Origin: Myxococcales bacterium
Lineage (GTDB): Bacteria > Myxococcota > Polyangia > Polyangiales > Polyangiaceae
Assembly: GCA_003151595.1 (NCBI GenBank)
Contig: PLXW01000043.1
Location: 1 to 35,396, forward strand
Length of the DNA stretch: 35,396 nt
Direction: 5' to 3'
Of this stretch, positions 9,984-17,806 are shown piece by piece. The notes beneath the pieces are model-generated. The model worked only from the letters and a program-made list of their open reading frames with translations. It made no database searches and was not told the DNA's origin. The position numbers and the translations under genes are program-made. Every line of letters begins with the position of its first letter. Within the stretch, counting starts at the first letter, position 1.

Positions 9984-12035
9984 ATGCCGAGCGAACAGCC
10001 GCCCAAACGCGGCCAACCACAACCCCTCACCGGCGGACCGATCCGGTTTGGGCCCTACTGGCTCGACGCGCGCATCGCGGTGGGCGGGACGGCGGAAGTC
10101 TACCTGGCGCGGCCGGTCGACTCGCGCGCCGACACGCAGCGACTGATCGTGAAGCGTCTTTTGCCGCATTTCGCAGGTGACGAAGAGGGGCGAACGATGT
10201 TCGAGCGAGAGGCCGCGCTCCACGCCTCGGTCACGCACGAGAACGTGGTCACGGTGTTCGGCTCGGGCCTCAGCGAGTCGGGCGAGCCCTACCTGGCGAT
10301 GGAGTACGTCGACGGCGTCGACGGGTACCGCCTGCTCCGTCGCTTGAAGCAGGAAGGGCGCCTCCTCGCGCCGGGCATCGCCGTGCACGTCACGCGCGAG
10401 GTGCTCCGCGCGCTCAGCAGCGTGCACACGGCGAAGGACTCGCAGGGGCGCGCGCTCGGGATCATCCATCGCGACGTGACGCCGTCGAATCTGTACCTGT
10501 CGATCGAAGGCAAGGTGAAGCTCGGCGACTTCGGCATCGCGCGCTCGACGACGCGCGCGACGATGCGGAACGCGGCGAGCGCGGTGCTGAAGGGGAAGTT
10601 CGCGTACCTCGCGCCGGAGCAGGTCGCGGGCGAGGCGTTCGATCATCGCGCCGATCTTTTCAGTACGGCGACGGTGCTGGCCGAGATGCTGCTCGGCAAG
10701 CCCTTGTTCCCGGGCGGCGGTCAGCTCGCGGTGCTGCTGGCGATCCGCGACTGCCGCATCGACGCCATCGACGAAGTGAAAGACACGCTCCCCGCGGGCC
10801 TCTTCGAGGTGTTGAAGCGCGCGCTCTCGCGCGATCCGAAGCAGCGCTACCAGACCGCCGATCAGTTCGGCGCCGCGCTGAAGCCGTTCTCCGCGGAGCC
10901 GCGCGCCGCCGAGAAGGAGCTCGCGTCGTTCGTGAAGTTCGTGCAGGCCGCACCGTCGACCGACGCGATGACCGCCGTGCGCGAGAGCGTGCGCCAGATG
11001 CGCGCCGCGCAGATCCCGAACACGAACGTTCCGCCCGAGAGCGCCGGCGCGTTCGAACGCGCGACGGGCGAGTACGGCACGCTCCCGTCGTACGTGCTCA
11101 CGGGCGACGGAACGAAGCACGGTCCGTGGACGTTCGCGCGCTTGATCGAGGCGTGCGCCACGGGGCAGGTCGGGCGCGGCGACAAGGTCGACTACATGGG
11201 TCGCGGCTACGCGCCGATCGACGACATCGACGAGCTCGCGCGTCACTTGCCGATGCGCACGGCGACGACGAACCAGCTCTCGGGTCCCGGCCAGCCCGAT
11301 TTCTTCGACGACCTCGCGCAAGCGCCGATGCTCGCGGTGCTCCTGCGCATCCTCGAGAATCGCGAGACGGGCGTCCTCTTCGCCGAGCGCAACGCCGACT
11401 CCGCGGGCGAGGCCAGCCGCAAGGAGCTCTACGTCGTCGACGGGCGCCTCCATCACGTCGCGTCGAGCAACGCGCACGAGCTCCTCGGGGAGTACCTCGT
11501 TCGTCGCGGTAAGCTCGCGCGCGAAGAGCTCGACCTCGCGCTGGCTGTGCTCCCTCGCTACTCGGGGCGCATGGGCGACACGCTCATCTCGCTCGGCCTC
11601 GTCGGCCCGGTCGACATCTTCCGCGCCATCCGCGAGCAGGGGCGTGATCGCGTGGCCGACCTGTTCCTGTGGAAGACCGGGAAGATCTCGTTCTACCGCG
11701 GGCAACTCGCGCCGCACGTCGAGTTCCCGCTCGATCTCGATCTCCCCGGTCTCATGATGGCCGGCGTCGAGGCCGCGCATCCCAACGAGACACCGCTCGA
11801 GACGTGGCGCGACCGCCTCGACAAACCGCTCGGCCCATCGGGCGAAGATCGCAAGGCGCTCTCGGGCGTGGCGTGGCCGACGCTCGTGGCGCGCGTGCTC
11901 TCGATCGCGACGAGCCCGAAGCCGGTGCGCGAAGTGCTCAAGGTCGCGGCACGCGCGGGTGGGACCGCCTCGGCGAGCGACGTCATGCGCGCGATCGAGG
12001 TGCTCCTCGTCTCGCGTCTCGCGAAGCTCGGCTAG
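9984..12035 (+). CDS. Ser/Thr protein kinase with GYF_2-like and DUF4388-like C-terminal domains
   Basis: About 683 aa from the ATG at 9984; the frame is open to TTG 9945 and GTG 9948, and no start has a clear ribosome site. The Hanks-type kinase domain (about 20-295) has a glycine loop AVGGTAEVY (less glycine-rich than usual), K57 in VKRL, the catalytic HRDVTPSN (D164), DFG at 182-184 and APEQ at 210-213. It therefore looks active. Beyond it, a GYF_2-like segment (GPWTFARLIEACATGQVGRGDKV...YAPIDDIDEL) is followed by a DUF4388/PATAN-like region (LLRILENRETGVLF...LYVVDGRLHHVASS...LGEYLVRRGKL). There is no membrane segment. Partners are unknown. It is divergent from the cytochrome gene, with about 90 bases between. 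Confidence 0.9.
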   Translation: MPSEQPPKRGQPQPLTGGPIRFGPYWLDARIAVGGTAEVYLARPVDSRADTQRLIVKRLLPHFAGDEEGRTMFEREAALHASVTHENVVTVFGSGLSESGEPYLAMEYVDGVDGYRLLRRLKQEGRLLAPGIAVHVTREVLRALSSVHTAKDSQGRALGIIHRDVTPSNLYLSIEGKVKLGDFGIARSTTRATMRNAASAVLKGKFAYLAPEQVAGEAFDHRADLFSTATVLAEMLLGKPLFPGGGQLAVLLAIRDCRIDAIDEVKDTLPAGLFEVLKRALSRDPKQRYQTADQFGAALKPFSAEPRAAEKELASFVKFVQAAPSTDAMTAVRESVRQMRAAQIPNTNVPPESAGAFERATGEYGTLPSYVLTGDGTKHGPWTFARLIEACATGQVGRGDKVDYMGRGYAPIDDIDELARHLPMRTATTNQLSGPGQPDFFDDLAQAPMLAVLLRILENRETGVLFAERNADSAGEASRKELYVVDGRLHHVASSNAHELLGEYLVRRGKLAREELDLALAVLPRYSGRMGDTLISLGLVGPVDIFRAIREQGRDRVADLFLWKTGKISFYRGQLAPHVEFPLDLDLPGLMMAGVEAAHPNETPLETWRDRLDKPLGPSGEDRKALSGVAWPTLVARVLSIATSPKPVREVLKVAARAGGTASASDVMRAIEVLLVSRLAKLG

Positions 12036-12065
12036 ATCCTTCGGACCTACAGGTCCTCAGGATGA
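12036..12065. repeat. Dispersed inverted repeat, copy 1 (ATCCTTCG...AGGATGAC family)
   Basis: Seen: ATCCT-TC-GGACCT-AC-AGGTCC-TC-AGGAT at 12036-12063, a long stem with one small internal loop, then GAC. It begins directly after the kinase stop codon, between two convergent genes (kinase and MCE protein). It shares its outer arms with copies near 19367, 22178 and 22219. It could act as a two-way terminator for this gene pair, though there is no T tract. Confidence 0.8.
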
Positions 12066-12084
12066 CTCGCGCTTGGGGCGCGAA

Positions 12085-13563
12085 TCATTTCGACGCGCCC
12101 GACACGGCGCCGCCGGCGAACGGAAGCACCGTCTTCAGATCCTCGTCCGTGAACCGGAGCTGCAGGCCGAGGAAGTAGTCGCGCTGCGTTCCGTTGAACA
12201 CGTGATCGACGCCGCCGAGGAGCCACAGCTTGTTCACGAACTGGTACGCGACGAACACGCGGTACCGCGGCTGGATCTCTTCGCCGAAGCCGAAGAAGTC
12301 CTGCACGATCTCGAAGCGATCCTGCAGCAAGTGCACGTCGAGCCCGATGCCGCCGGTCGACTCCTTGATGCCGAAGCGCCCCGTGAACGGCCCCAGCCGC
12401 CGCGCGAACTGGAGCGAGAAGCGGAAGGCGTCGGTCGTGGTCGTGGTGATCGTCTGGTAGTGCGCCGGCAGGTTCGGGTTCGTGGTGTCGACCTGCTGCT
12501 GCATGAAGCTGGTGTAGCCGCGCGGATCGTTCACCAGCTCGATGACGTAGTACTTGTCTTCGCGCGGCTGCAGTCGAAGCTCGACGTAGCTCTTGATGGT
12601 GTTCGCGAGGAAGTTGTAGTCGCTGCGAAGGCCCACGATCGTCTGCAGGCGCGTGATGCCGCCGACGTAGTCGTTCACCCCCTCGGCCACGCCCTGCACT
12701 TCGTTGATGAGCGTCTCGTCCTTCGAGAGCCGCCCGAGCGTCCCCTTCCCTTCGTCGATCCGGCCGGTGGCGCTGTCGATGTGCTGGAGCGCGCTCTCCA
12801 GGCTCTTCGACGCGCGATCGAGGTGCGCGATCATGTCGCGCATGTTGCTCGGCTGACCGTCGGCCTGGTTGGCGGCGACGAGCTCCTTCACGTCTTGCGT
12901 GATCTGCCTGACGTTCTCGAGGATGCGCGCCATCTGCGGCTCGCCGTTGGACGAGATGTTGTCGAGGTGGATGAGCGTCTCGTGCAGCGTGTCGCGGTTC
13001 TCGCGCACGGTGCGGTTCATCGCGTCGGTGGCGTCGGCGAGGTTCTGCAGGATGGCCTGCATGTTCTTGCCGCCCTGCTCGCTGCCGACGGCGTTGGCCA
13101 GCGACTCGGCGACCACCTTCACGCGATCGGCGATGCGCGCGACGTCCTGGAGGATCTGATCGGTCGAGGCTTGCTCGACGACGATCGTGATCTCGTCGCC
13201 GTCGTGAAGGCGTGGATGGTCCTCGGTGCCGGGCGTGAGCACGATGATGCTCTCGCCGAGGAGCGACGCGTTCTTCTTCCCGATGGTGGCGTTTCCGTAG
13301 AGCGGCACGTCGCCGTTGACCTCGACGTTCACGCGCGCCTCGCTGTTCGCGAGGTCGATGCTCTTCAACGTGCCGACCGGGATGCCGGCGATGGCGACGC
13401 GCGATCGCGGCGCGAGCCCCGTCGCGTCCTTCAGGAGCGCGTGGACGACGTACCCATGCTTGCCTGCGATGTCCTTGGACACCGTGCGCATGACGATGAC
13501 GATGAGGACGGCCGAGAGGACGACGAACAGCCCAACTTTGGCCGCCTGCGTGAATTTCCCCAT
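12085..13563 (-). CDS. MlaD-family (MCE) lipid-transport protein with a beta-barrel-like C-terminus
   Basis: A 492-aa envelope protein. Residues about 9-28 form one inner-membrane anchor (AKVGLFVVLSAVLIVIVM). The MCE domain follows (about 38-120; DATGLAPRSRVAIAGIPVGTLKSI is typical), then a long helical region (about 130-320, many heptad-like Leu/Ile). This matches the layout of MlaD/PqiB-type lipid carriers. The last 160 residues consist of alternating hydrophobic strands with aromatic girdles (KYYVIELVND, FRFSLQFARRL, RYRVFVAYQFV, YFLGLQLRF), resembling a small outer-membrane barrel. If so, one chain would reach from the inner to the outer membrane (inference). The DUF697 gene lies 26 bases upstream in the same direction; no MlaE or MlaF is present in the window. 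Confidence 0.87.
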   Translation of the reverse strand: MGKFTQAAKVGLFVVLSAVLIVIVMRTVSKDIAGKHGYVVHALLKDATGLAPRSRVAIAGIPVGTLKSIDLANSEARVNVEVNGDVPLYGNATIGKKNASLLGESIIVLTPGTEDHPRLHDGDEITIVVEQASTDQILQDVARIADRVKVVAESLANAVGSEQGGKNMQAILQNLADATDAMNRTVRENRDTLHETLIHLDNISSNGEPQMARILENVRQITQDVKELVAANQADGQPSNMRDMIAHLDRASKSLESALQHIDSATGRIDEGKGTLGRLSKDETLINEVQGVAEGVNDYVGGITRLQTIVGLRSDYNFLANTIKSYVELRLQPREDKYYVIELVNDPRGYTSFMQQQVDTTNPNLPAHYQTITTTTTDAFRFSLQFARRLGPFTGRFGIKESTGGIGLDVHLLQDRFEIVQDFFGFGEEIQPRYRVFVAYQFVNKLWLLGGVDHVFNGTQRDYFLGLQLRFTDEDLKTVLPFAGGAVSGASK

Positions 13564-13589
13564 CCCGTTCGGGGGACGTTACCAGGGTC

Positions 13590-14057
13590 CTACGCGGCTT
13601 TGCCTGGATACTTCTGCTCGTAATGGCGGATGACGACGTCGCCGATCGCCTCGATCGCGCTCCCCGCGATCGCGCCTTTGATCCCCCATCCGATGACGGG
13701 CAACGCGTTGGCCGCTTCGATCGCGGCCGTCTTCAACGCGATGCTCGCGAGCTCCAGGCCGCCCGCGGTCATCATCACGTCCATGCGGGTCGGAGACTCG
13801 CCATAGATGCGGCCGATCCAGTAGATGAGGTGCGTCTCCATCGCCGTGAGGCCGAGGCTCGTGGCGATGGGGATCGGCAGTACGGCCCAGGTGGTGCCGG
13901 CCACGGCGTACTTGTGGACGAGCGCGCGCGACTTCTCGCGGCAGGTTGGCGCTGCCGCCACCACATCTTCGGAGAGGGAATCATTCGCCGGGACTGACGG
14001 CGAACGCGTGAAGACGCGCGTGACCGCGGTCTTGATCGGCGCGAGGAGATTGGCCAT
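13590..14057 (-). CDS. DUF697-like small membrane-associated protein
   Basis: A 155-aa protein. The segment LVHKYAVAGTTWAVLPIPIATSLGLTAM followed by a helix ending in IGRIYGES, and then a Gly/Ala-rich hydrophobic region (ALPVIGWGIKGAIAGSAIEAIGDVVIRHYEQKY), matches the pattern of DUF697, a domain best known at the C-terminus of YcjF-like and some GTPase proteins. Here it stands alone without a GTPase. Two hydrophobic stretches suggest membrane association. It is followed 26 bases on by the MCE gene, so the two probably form an operon, which hints at envelope work. A GGGGAG sequence lies almost directly before the ATG, closer than ideal. Confidence 0.75.
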   Translation of the reverse strand: MANLLAPIKTAVTRVFTRSPSVPANDSLSEDVVAAAPTCREKSRALVHKYAVAGTTWAVLPIPIATSLGLTAMETHLIYWIGRIYGESPTRMDVMMTAGGLELASIALKTAAIEAANALPVIGWGIKGAIAGSAIEAIGDVVIRHYEQKYPGKAA

Positions 14058-14134
14058 CTCCCCTTAGCTTAAGCACGCTGCGGCGAACCGCCAATTTGCA
14101 GCAATTTGCCGCGAATCAAGCACGCCAGGACCAT

Positions 14135-14194
14135 GTAGACGCGGACGCCTTCGGCGCCGCTATCACGTAGACGCGGACGCCTTCGGCGTCGCTA
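14135..14194 (-). repeat. Two tandem 32-base hairpin repeats at the end of the M23 gene
   Basis: Seen: copies at 14135-14162 and 14167-14194 match at 27 of 28 positions and are separated by TCAC. Each contains an inverted repeat around TTC (GACGCC-TTC-GGCGTC, perfect in the second copy). The second copy holds the stop codon of the M23 gene (complement of CTA at 14192-14194). Both could form hairpins in the M23 mRNA. Confidence 0.85.
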
Positions 14195-15757
14195 GGGGCT
14201 CTCTTCGAAGACCTCGTCGCTGCCGGCGTCGAACGTCGCCGCGACGCCACCATCGGGCACCGCGAGCGGAGCGGGGAGCGTGATGGCGTCGAGCGCCAGA
14301 TCGAGCTCGGCACGCTCGCGCTCGAACTCGGCGCGGTCGCCCATGGGGACGACACGTACGCCGTCGAGCTTGAGCGCGAGAGGATCGATGAACTGCTCGC
14401 CGCGCTTCACCGCGAAGTGCAAGTGCGGGCCGGTGGTGCGCCCGGTCGCGCCCGAGTAGCCGACGAGCTGGCGCGACTCGACGTGCTGTCCGACGTGCAA
14501 GCTGGCGAAGCGCGAGAGGTGGCAGTACGCGCTCGTGTAGCCGCCGGCGTGACTGATCTGCACCATGTTCCCGCACGGACCGCCGCTGCTCACGATCTTC
14601 ACGGTCCCCTCGGCGGTCGCGTAGACCGGCGTGCCTTGCGCCGCGACGAAGTCGACGCCGTTGTGCGGCATGATGACGTGAAGCACGGGATGCATGCGCT
14701 TCGGATTGAAGCGCGAGGTGATGCGCGCGAACGGCACGGGAGACTTCCACCCGCCTTGCATCGGCTGCCTCCCCTTCGCGTCGTAGAAGAAGGTCGGCGC
14801 CTTCGCGCTGTCGCGTTGCTTCGCGGAGCGCGCGAGCCAGGTCGTGGTAGGCGCCTTGGCGAAGAAGTAGACGCGAAGCGGCTTGGTGTCGGCGCTGGCG
14901 AAGGGGGGCGTGTACTCGACCGCCTCGAGCGCTTCGTACTGAACGAACGCCCCGTCGGCGCGATCCTCGACGGCGAGGATTCGCAGGCGCGCACCGGTTC
15001 GAAGATCGGAGAGCTCGGCGTGGCCCTCGAGCGCGTCGTCGAGGAGCGGGAGCATGTCGTCGTCGAGCCCCGCGCCCACGATCGACGCGCGCAGGTCCTC
15101 ACCGACGGCGATGCCCACCGCGACGTGCTTCTTCTCCATGCGCAGGTCGAGCTTCTTCGCTTCGTAGTCGCCGGCGCGCGGGGTCCCCGCCTCGGTCGCC
15201 TCCTCGTCGTTCGCGCGCGCCTGCCACACCTCGAAGGGAGACGCCGCGTACTCGAAGGCGACGATCTTCCCGCTCGCCTTCTCGCGCGCGACCACGAATG
15301 TATCTTTCTGCCCACAGTCGTCGAACGTCCGAATGCCGTCGAAGGCGTGCACGAGCTTCAGCGCAGCGACCGTGGGGATGCCCGACGACGTCAGCGCGTT
15401 GAGGAGCGTGCGCTTCGCCATGGTGCCGTCGACGAGCTCGATGGCGGGGTCCTTGGCCAGCGACGAGACGCGCCACGTGGGGGGCAGAGGAGGCGCGGCG
15501 TCGGCGTCGATCCCCGCGTCGAGGTCGGACGCGTCGGCATCGAGCGCCGCGTCCGCGTCGAGCGCGCCCGCATCTTTTCCCGGCTCGAGCGAGCCGCCCG
15601 ACCCTCCCACCTGGGCCAGGAGGAGGATCGCCATGATCCCGCTCGCCGCGGCCAGGATGAGCATCGGCGGCACCCCGTCGAAGAAGCCCGCGCGCGGTGC
15701 CGGATCGGGATCCGGCGACCCACGAGGCACCGGCTCGTTTTGAACGCCGAATAGCAC
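14192..15757 (-). CDS. M23 (LytM-type) metallopeptidase, membrane-anchored
   Basis: A 521-aa protein that probably cuts peptidoglycan cross-links in the periplasm or regulates amidases. One N-terminal membrane segment (about 32-49, MLILAAASGIMAILLLAQV) is followed by an Asp/Ala-rich linker and a central domain of about 200 residues. The C-terminal LytM domain has H365 and D369 in HNGVDF and H445-L-H447. The usual first ligand region (SRFNPKRMHPVLH) is also present, so the zinc site looks complete. A short acidic tail follows. It starts with GTG. It stands apart from the DUF697 gene by 134 bases and ends inside a hairpin repeat. The central region resembles the OapA or SH3-like parts found before LytM domains, but this is not certain. 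Confidence 0.9.
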   Translation of the reverse strand: MLFGVQNEPVPRGSPDPDPAPRAGFFDGVPPMLILAAASGIMAILLLAQVGGSGGSLEPGKDAGALDADAALDADASDLDAGIDADAAPPLPPTWRVSSLAKDPAIELVDGTMAKRTLLNALTSSGIPTVAALKLVHAFDGIRTFDDCGQKDTFVVAREKASGKIVAFEYAASPFEVWQARANDEEATEAGTPRAGDYEAKKLDLRMEKKHVAVGIAVGEDLRASIVGAGLDDDMLPLLDDALEGHAELSDLRTGARLRILAVEDRADGAFVQYEALEAVEYTPPFASADTKPLRVYFFAKAPTTTWLARSAKQRDSAKAPTFFYDAKGRQPMQGGWKSPVPFARITSRFNPKRMHPVLHVIMPHNGVDFVAAQGTPVYATAEGTVKIVSSGGPCGNMVQISHAGGYTSAYCHLSRFASLHVGQHVESRQLVGYSGATGRTTGPHLHFAVKRGEQFIDPLALKLDGVRVVPMGDRAEFERERAELDLALDAITLPAPLAVPDGGVAATFDAGSDEVFEESP

Positions 15758-15864
15758 GCTGGCCGACGCTTTAGCCGAGACTGTCTCGTGGGCGCAAGAC
15801 GGTCACCCGCAGGTCGCGCGAGTCACTCGACGCAAGACGCCCGCACGGGATAGGCTCCCCACGG

Positions 15865-16623
15865 ATGGACGAGCGTACGAAACAGCTCCTCGTGCTCGGT
15901 CGTGAGCACTACGCGAAGCGCGAGTTCGAAAAAGCCGAGCCGCTCTTGCGCGAAGTGCTGGAGACCGAAGACCGATTCGCCGACACGCACGACATGCTCG
16001 GCGTCATCGCCCACTCGCGCGGCAACTTCATCGCCGCCGAGAAGCACTTCGAGCGCGCGCTGGCGATCAACCCGGCGTACACCGAGGCGGCGTTGAACCT
16101 CGCCGTCACGTACAACGACCGCGGGAAATACGAGAAGGCGCGCGAGGTGTACGCGCGCATTCAAGGGTCGCCCACGGGAAGCAAAGGCGGGCTCGACCCG
16201 TTCGCGCGCGGCAAGATCGCGAACATGCACGCCGACGTCGGGCAGGCGTACGCCGACGCCGGGCTCCCGCTCGAAGCGATCAGTGAGCTCGAGAAGGCCG
16301 TCGATCTCTGCCCCCACTTCGCCGACCTCCGCACGAAGCTCGGCGCGCTCCTGCGTGACGCGAACGAGCCGATGCGCGCGAAGGAGCAGTACGAAGCGGC
16401 GATCGCGACGCGACCGAACTACGTGCCTGCGCGCATCCAGCTCGGCGTGACGCTGCTGGCGATGGGCGATCCGGAAAGCGCGGCGACGCAGTGGAACAAA
16501 GTGATCGAGCTCGACCCGGAGAACTCGCGCGCGAAGATGTACCTGCGGATGCTGAGCATGCAGCGCATGAAGAGCGCGCCCCCCGCGAACCCGCCGTCGA
16601 CGCCGCCGCAAGCCGGGGAGTGA
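15865..16623 (+). CDS. Tetratricopeptide repeat protein
   Basis: A 252-aa protein without signal peptide, made of about five to six TPR units (for example GREHYAKREFEKAEPLLREVLE, LGVIAHSRGNFIAAEKHFERALAI, VGQAYADAGLPLEAISELEKAV). The C-terminus is Pro/Ala-rich. TPRs act as protein-binding scaffolds; no enzyme domain is present. The TGA stop overlaps the GTG start of the DUF2062-methyltransferase gene (GTGA), so the two proteins are made together and may work together. About 107 bases lie upstream without a clear promoter. A 9-base direct repeat CGCAAGACG occurs there at 15793 and 15831. Confidence 0.9.
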   Translation: MDERTKQLLVLGREHYAKREFEKAEPLLREVLETEDRFADTHDMLGVIAHSRGNFIAAEKHFERALAINPAYTEAALNLAVTYNDRGKYEKAREVYARIQGSPTGSKGGLDPFARGKIANMHADVGQAYADAGLPLEAISELEKAVDLCPHFADLRTKLGALLRDANEPMRAKEQYEAAIATRPNYVPARIQLGVTLLAMGDPESAATQWNKVIELDPENSRAKMYLRMLSMQRMKSAPPANPPSTPPQAGE

Positions 16624-17744
16624 CACAGGTCTCGCTCGCGTCGCGCGTGAAGGACGCGACGTCGCTGGCGTGGAAGAGGCTGCGCGGGGGAGAGCTCACG
16701 CCGCTACGGGCCGCGCTGTCCGTGGGAGTCGGGCTCGCGGTGGGGACGACGCCGCTCTACGGATTGCATCTGTGGATCGTGCTCGCGCTGTGCGTCCCGC
16801 TTCGGCTCGACGCGGCGCTCGCGTACCTGGCGGCGAACGTCTCGCTGCCGCCGGTGATCCCGTTTCTGCTCGTGGCCGAGGTGGAGATCGGATCGCTCGT
16901 GCGAACCGGGCACACGATCGCGGTGACGGCCCTCGAGGCCAAGACGCGCGCGTTCGGCGAGCTGACCCGTGAGCTGGCGGTGGGGACGGCGATCTTCGCG
17001 CCGTGCGCGGGCGCCGTCGGCGGTGCGATCGCGTTCGTCATCGCGAGCCGCGCGCGCGCAAGCAGGCCCGCCGCGAAGCGCGATGCGTTGCGTGACGCGA
17101 TCGCGCGCGTGGCCTCGCGGTACGCCGGAGGGCGGCGCGCGACGTACGGGTACGTGCGCGGAAAGCTGGCGAGCGACCCGGTGGCGGCGCGCGTGGCGTC
17201 GATGGGGCCGCTGGGCGAGGTCGTCGACGTGGGGTGCGGTCGCGGACAGCTCGCGGTGCTCTTGGTCGAGGCGGCGTGCGCGACGCGCGTGCGCGGGATC
17301 GATTGGGACGCAGGCAAGGTCGATGACGCGGCGAAGGCCGCCGCCACCGCGCCGGCGCTCGCGAACGCGAGCTTCGAGGTCAGCGACGCGCGCGAGGCTC
17401 CGATCCCGCCGTGCGACACGGTGCTCTTCATCGACGTGCTCCACTACATGACGGACGCGGAGCAAGACGCGGCGCTCGTGCGCGCGGCCGATGCCGCACG
17501 AGCGCGCGTGATCGTGCGAGAGATCGATCCCGATCGCGGCTGGCGAAGCGCGGTCACGCGGGCGCAGGAGTGGGTGACGACCGGCCTCGGCTACAACCGC
17601 GGAGCGCGTGCGCGCGCCAACGCCCGAAGCATCGAAGCGATCGCGACCACGCTGCGGGCGCGAGGATTCGCGGTGAGTGTGGAGCCCTGTTGGGGAGCCA
17701 CGCCGTTCGCGAACGTGATCGTGGTGGCCGAACGCGCGGCGTGA
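16620..17744 (+). CDS. DUF2062 membrane domain fused to a class I SAM-dependent methyltransferase
   Basis: A 374-aa two-part protein. Residues about 15-145 are DUF2062, with two to three hydrophobic helices (SVGVGLAVGTTPLYGLHLW, then AANVSLPPVIPFLL and AIFAPCAGAVGGAIAFVI). Residues about 165-370 are a Rossmann-type methyltransferase with motif I VVDVGCGRGQ at 201-210, the acidic GIDWD near 226-230 and LFIDVLHYM as motif IV. The YGYVRGKLASDP segment before motif I is typical of methyltransferases found near lipid or aryl-polyene pathways. A membrane-bound lipid or pigment substrate is therefore possible (inference). The GTG start at 16620 overlaps the TPR stop and follows GGGGA; the frame stays open upstream, but that stretch lies inside the TPR gene. 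Confidence 0.85.
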   Translation: MTQVSLASRVKDATSLAWKRLRGGELTPLRAALSVGVGLAVGTTPLYGLHLWIVLALCVPLRLDAALAYLAANVSLPPVIPFLLVAEVEIGSLVRTGHTIAVTALEAKTRAFGELTRELAVGTAIFAPCAGAVGGAIAFVIASRARASRPAAKRDALRDAIARVASRYAGGRRATYGYVRGKLASDPVAARVASMGPLGEVVDVGCGRGQLAVLLVEAACATRVRGIDWDAGKVDDAAKAAATAPALANASFEVSDAREAPIPPCDTVLFIDVLHYMTDAEQDAALVRAADAARARVIVREIDPDRGWRSAVTRAQEWVTTGLGYNRGARARANARSIEAIATTLRARGFAVSVEPCWGATPFANVIVVAERAA

Positions 17745-17806
17745 CGAACGCCCGCTGATTGGGCCCTTTGGTACGCTTGAGCTAGTCTCGGATACTGGGA
17801 GGGCTC

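Noticed and set aside
9939..11780. 613-codon minus-strand frame opposite the kinase
   Set aside because: Composition is Arg/Leu/Glu-rich without any domain; the plus-strand kinase has HRD, DFG and APE motifs.
15758..15864. Direct repeat CGCAAGACG twice before the TPR gene as an operator
   Set aside because: Only two 9-base copies 38 bases apart with no symmetry or promoter boxes; not enough to call a site.
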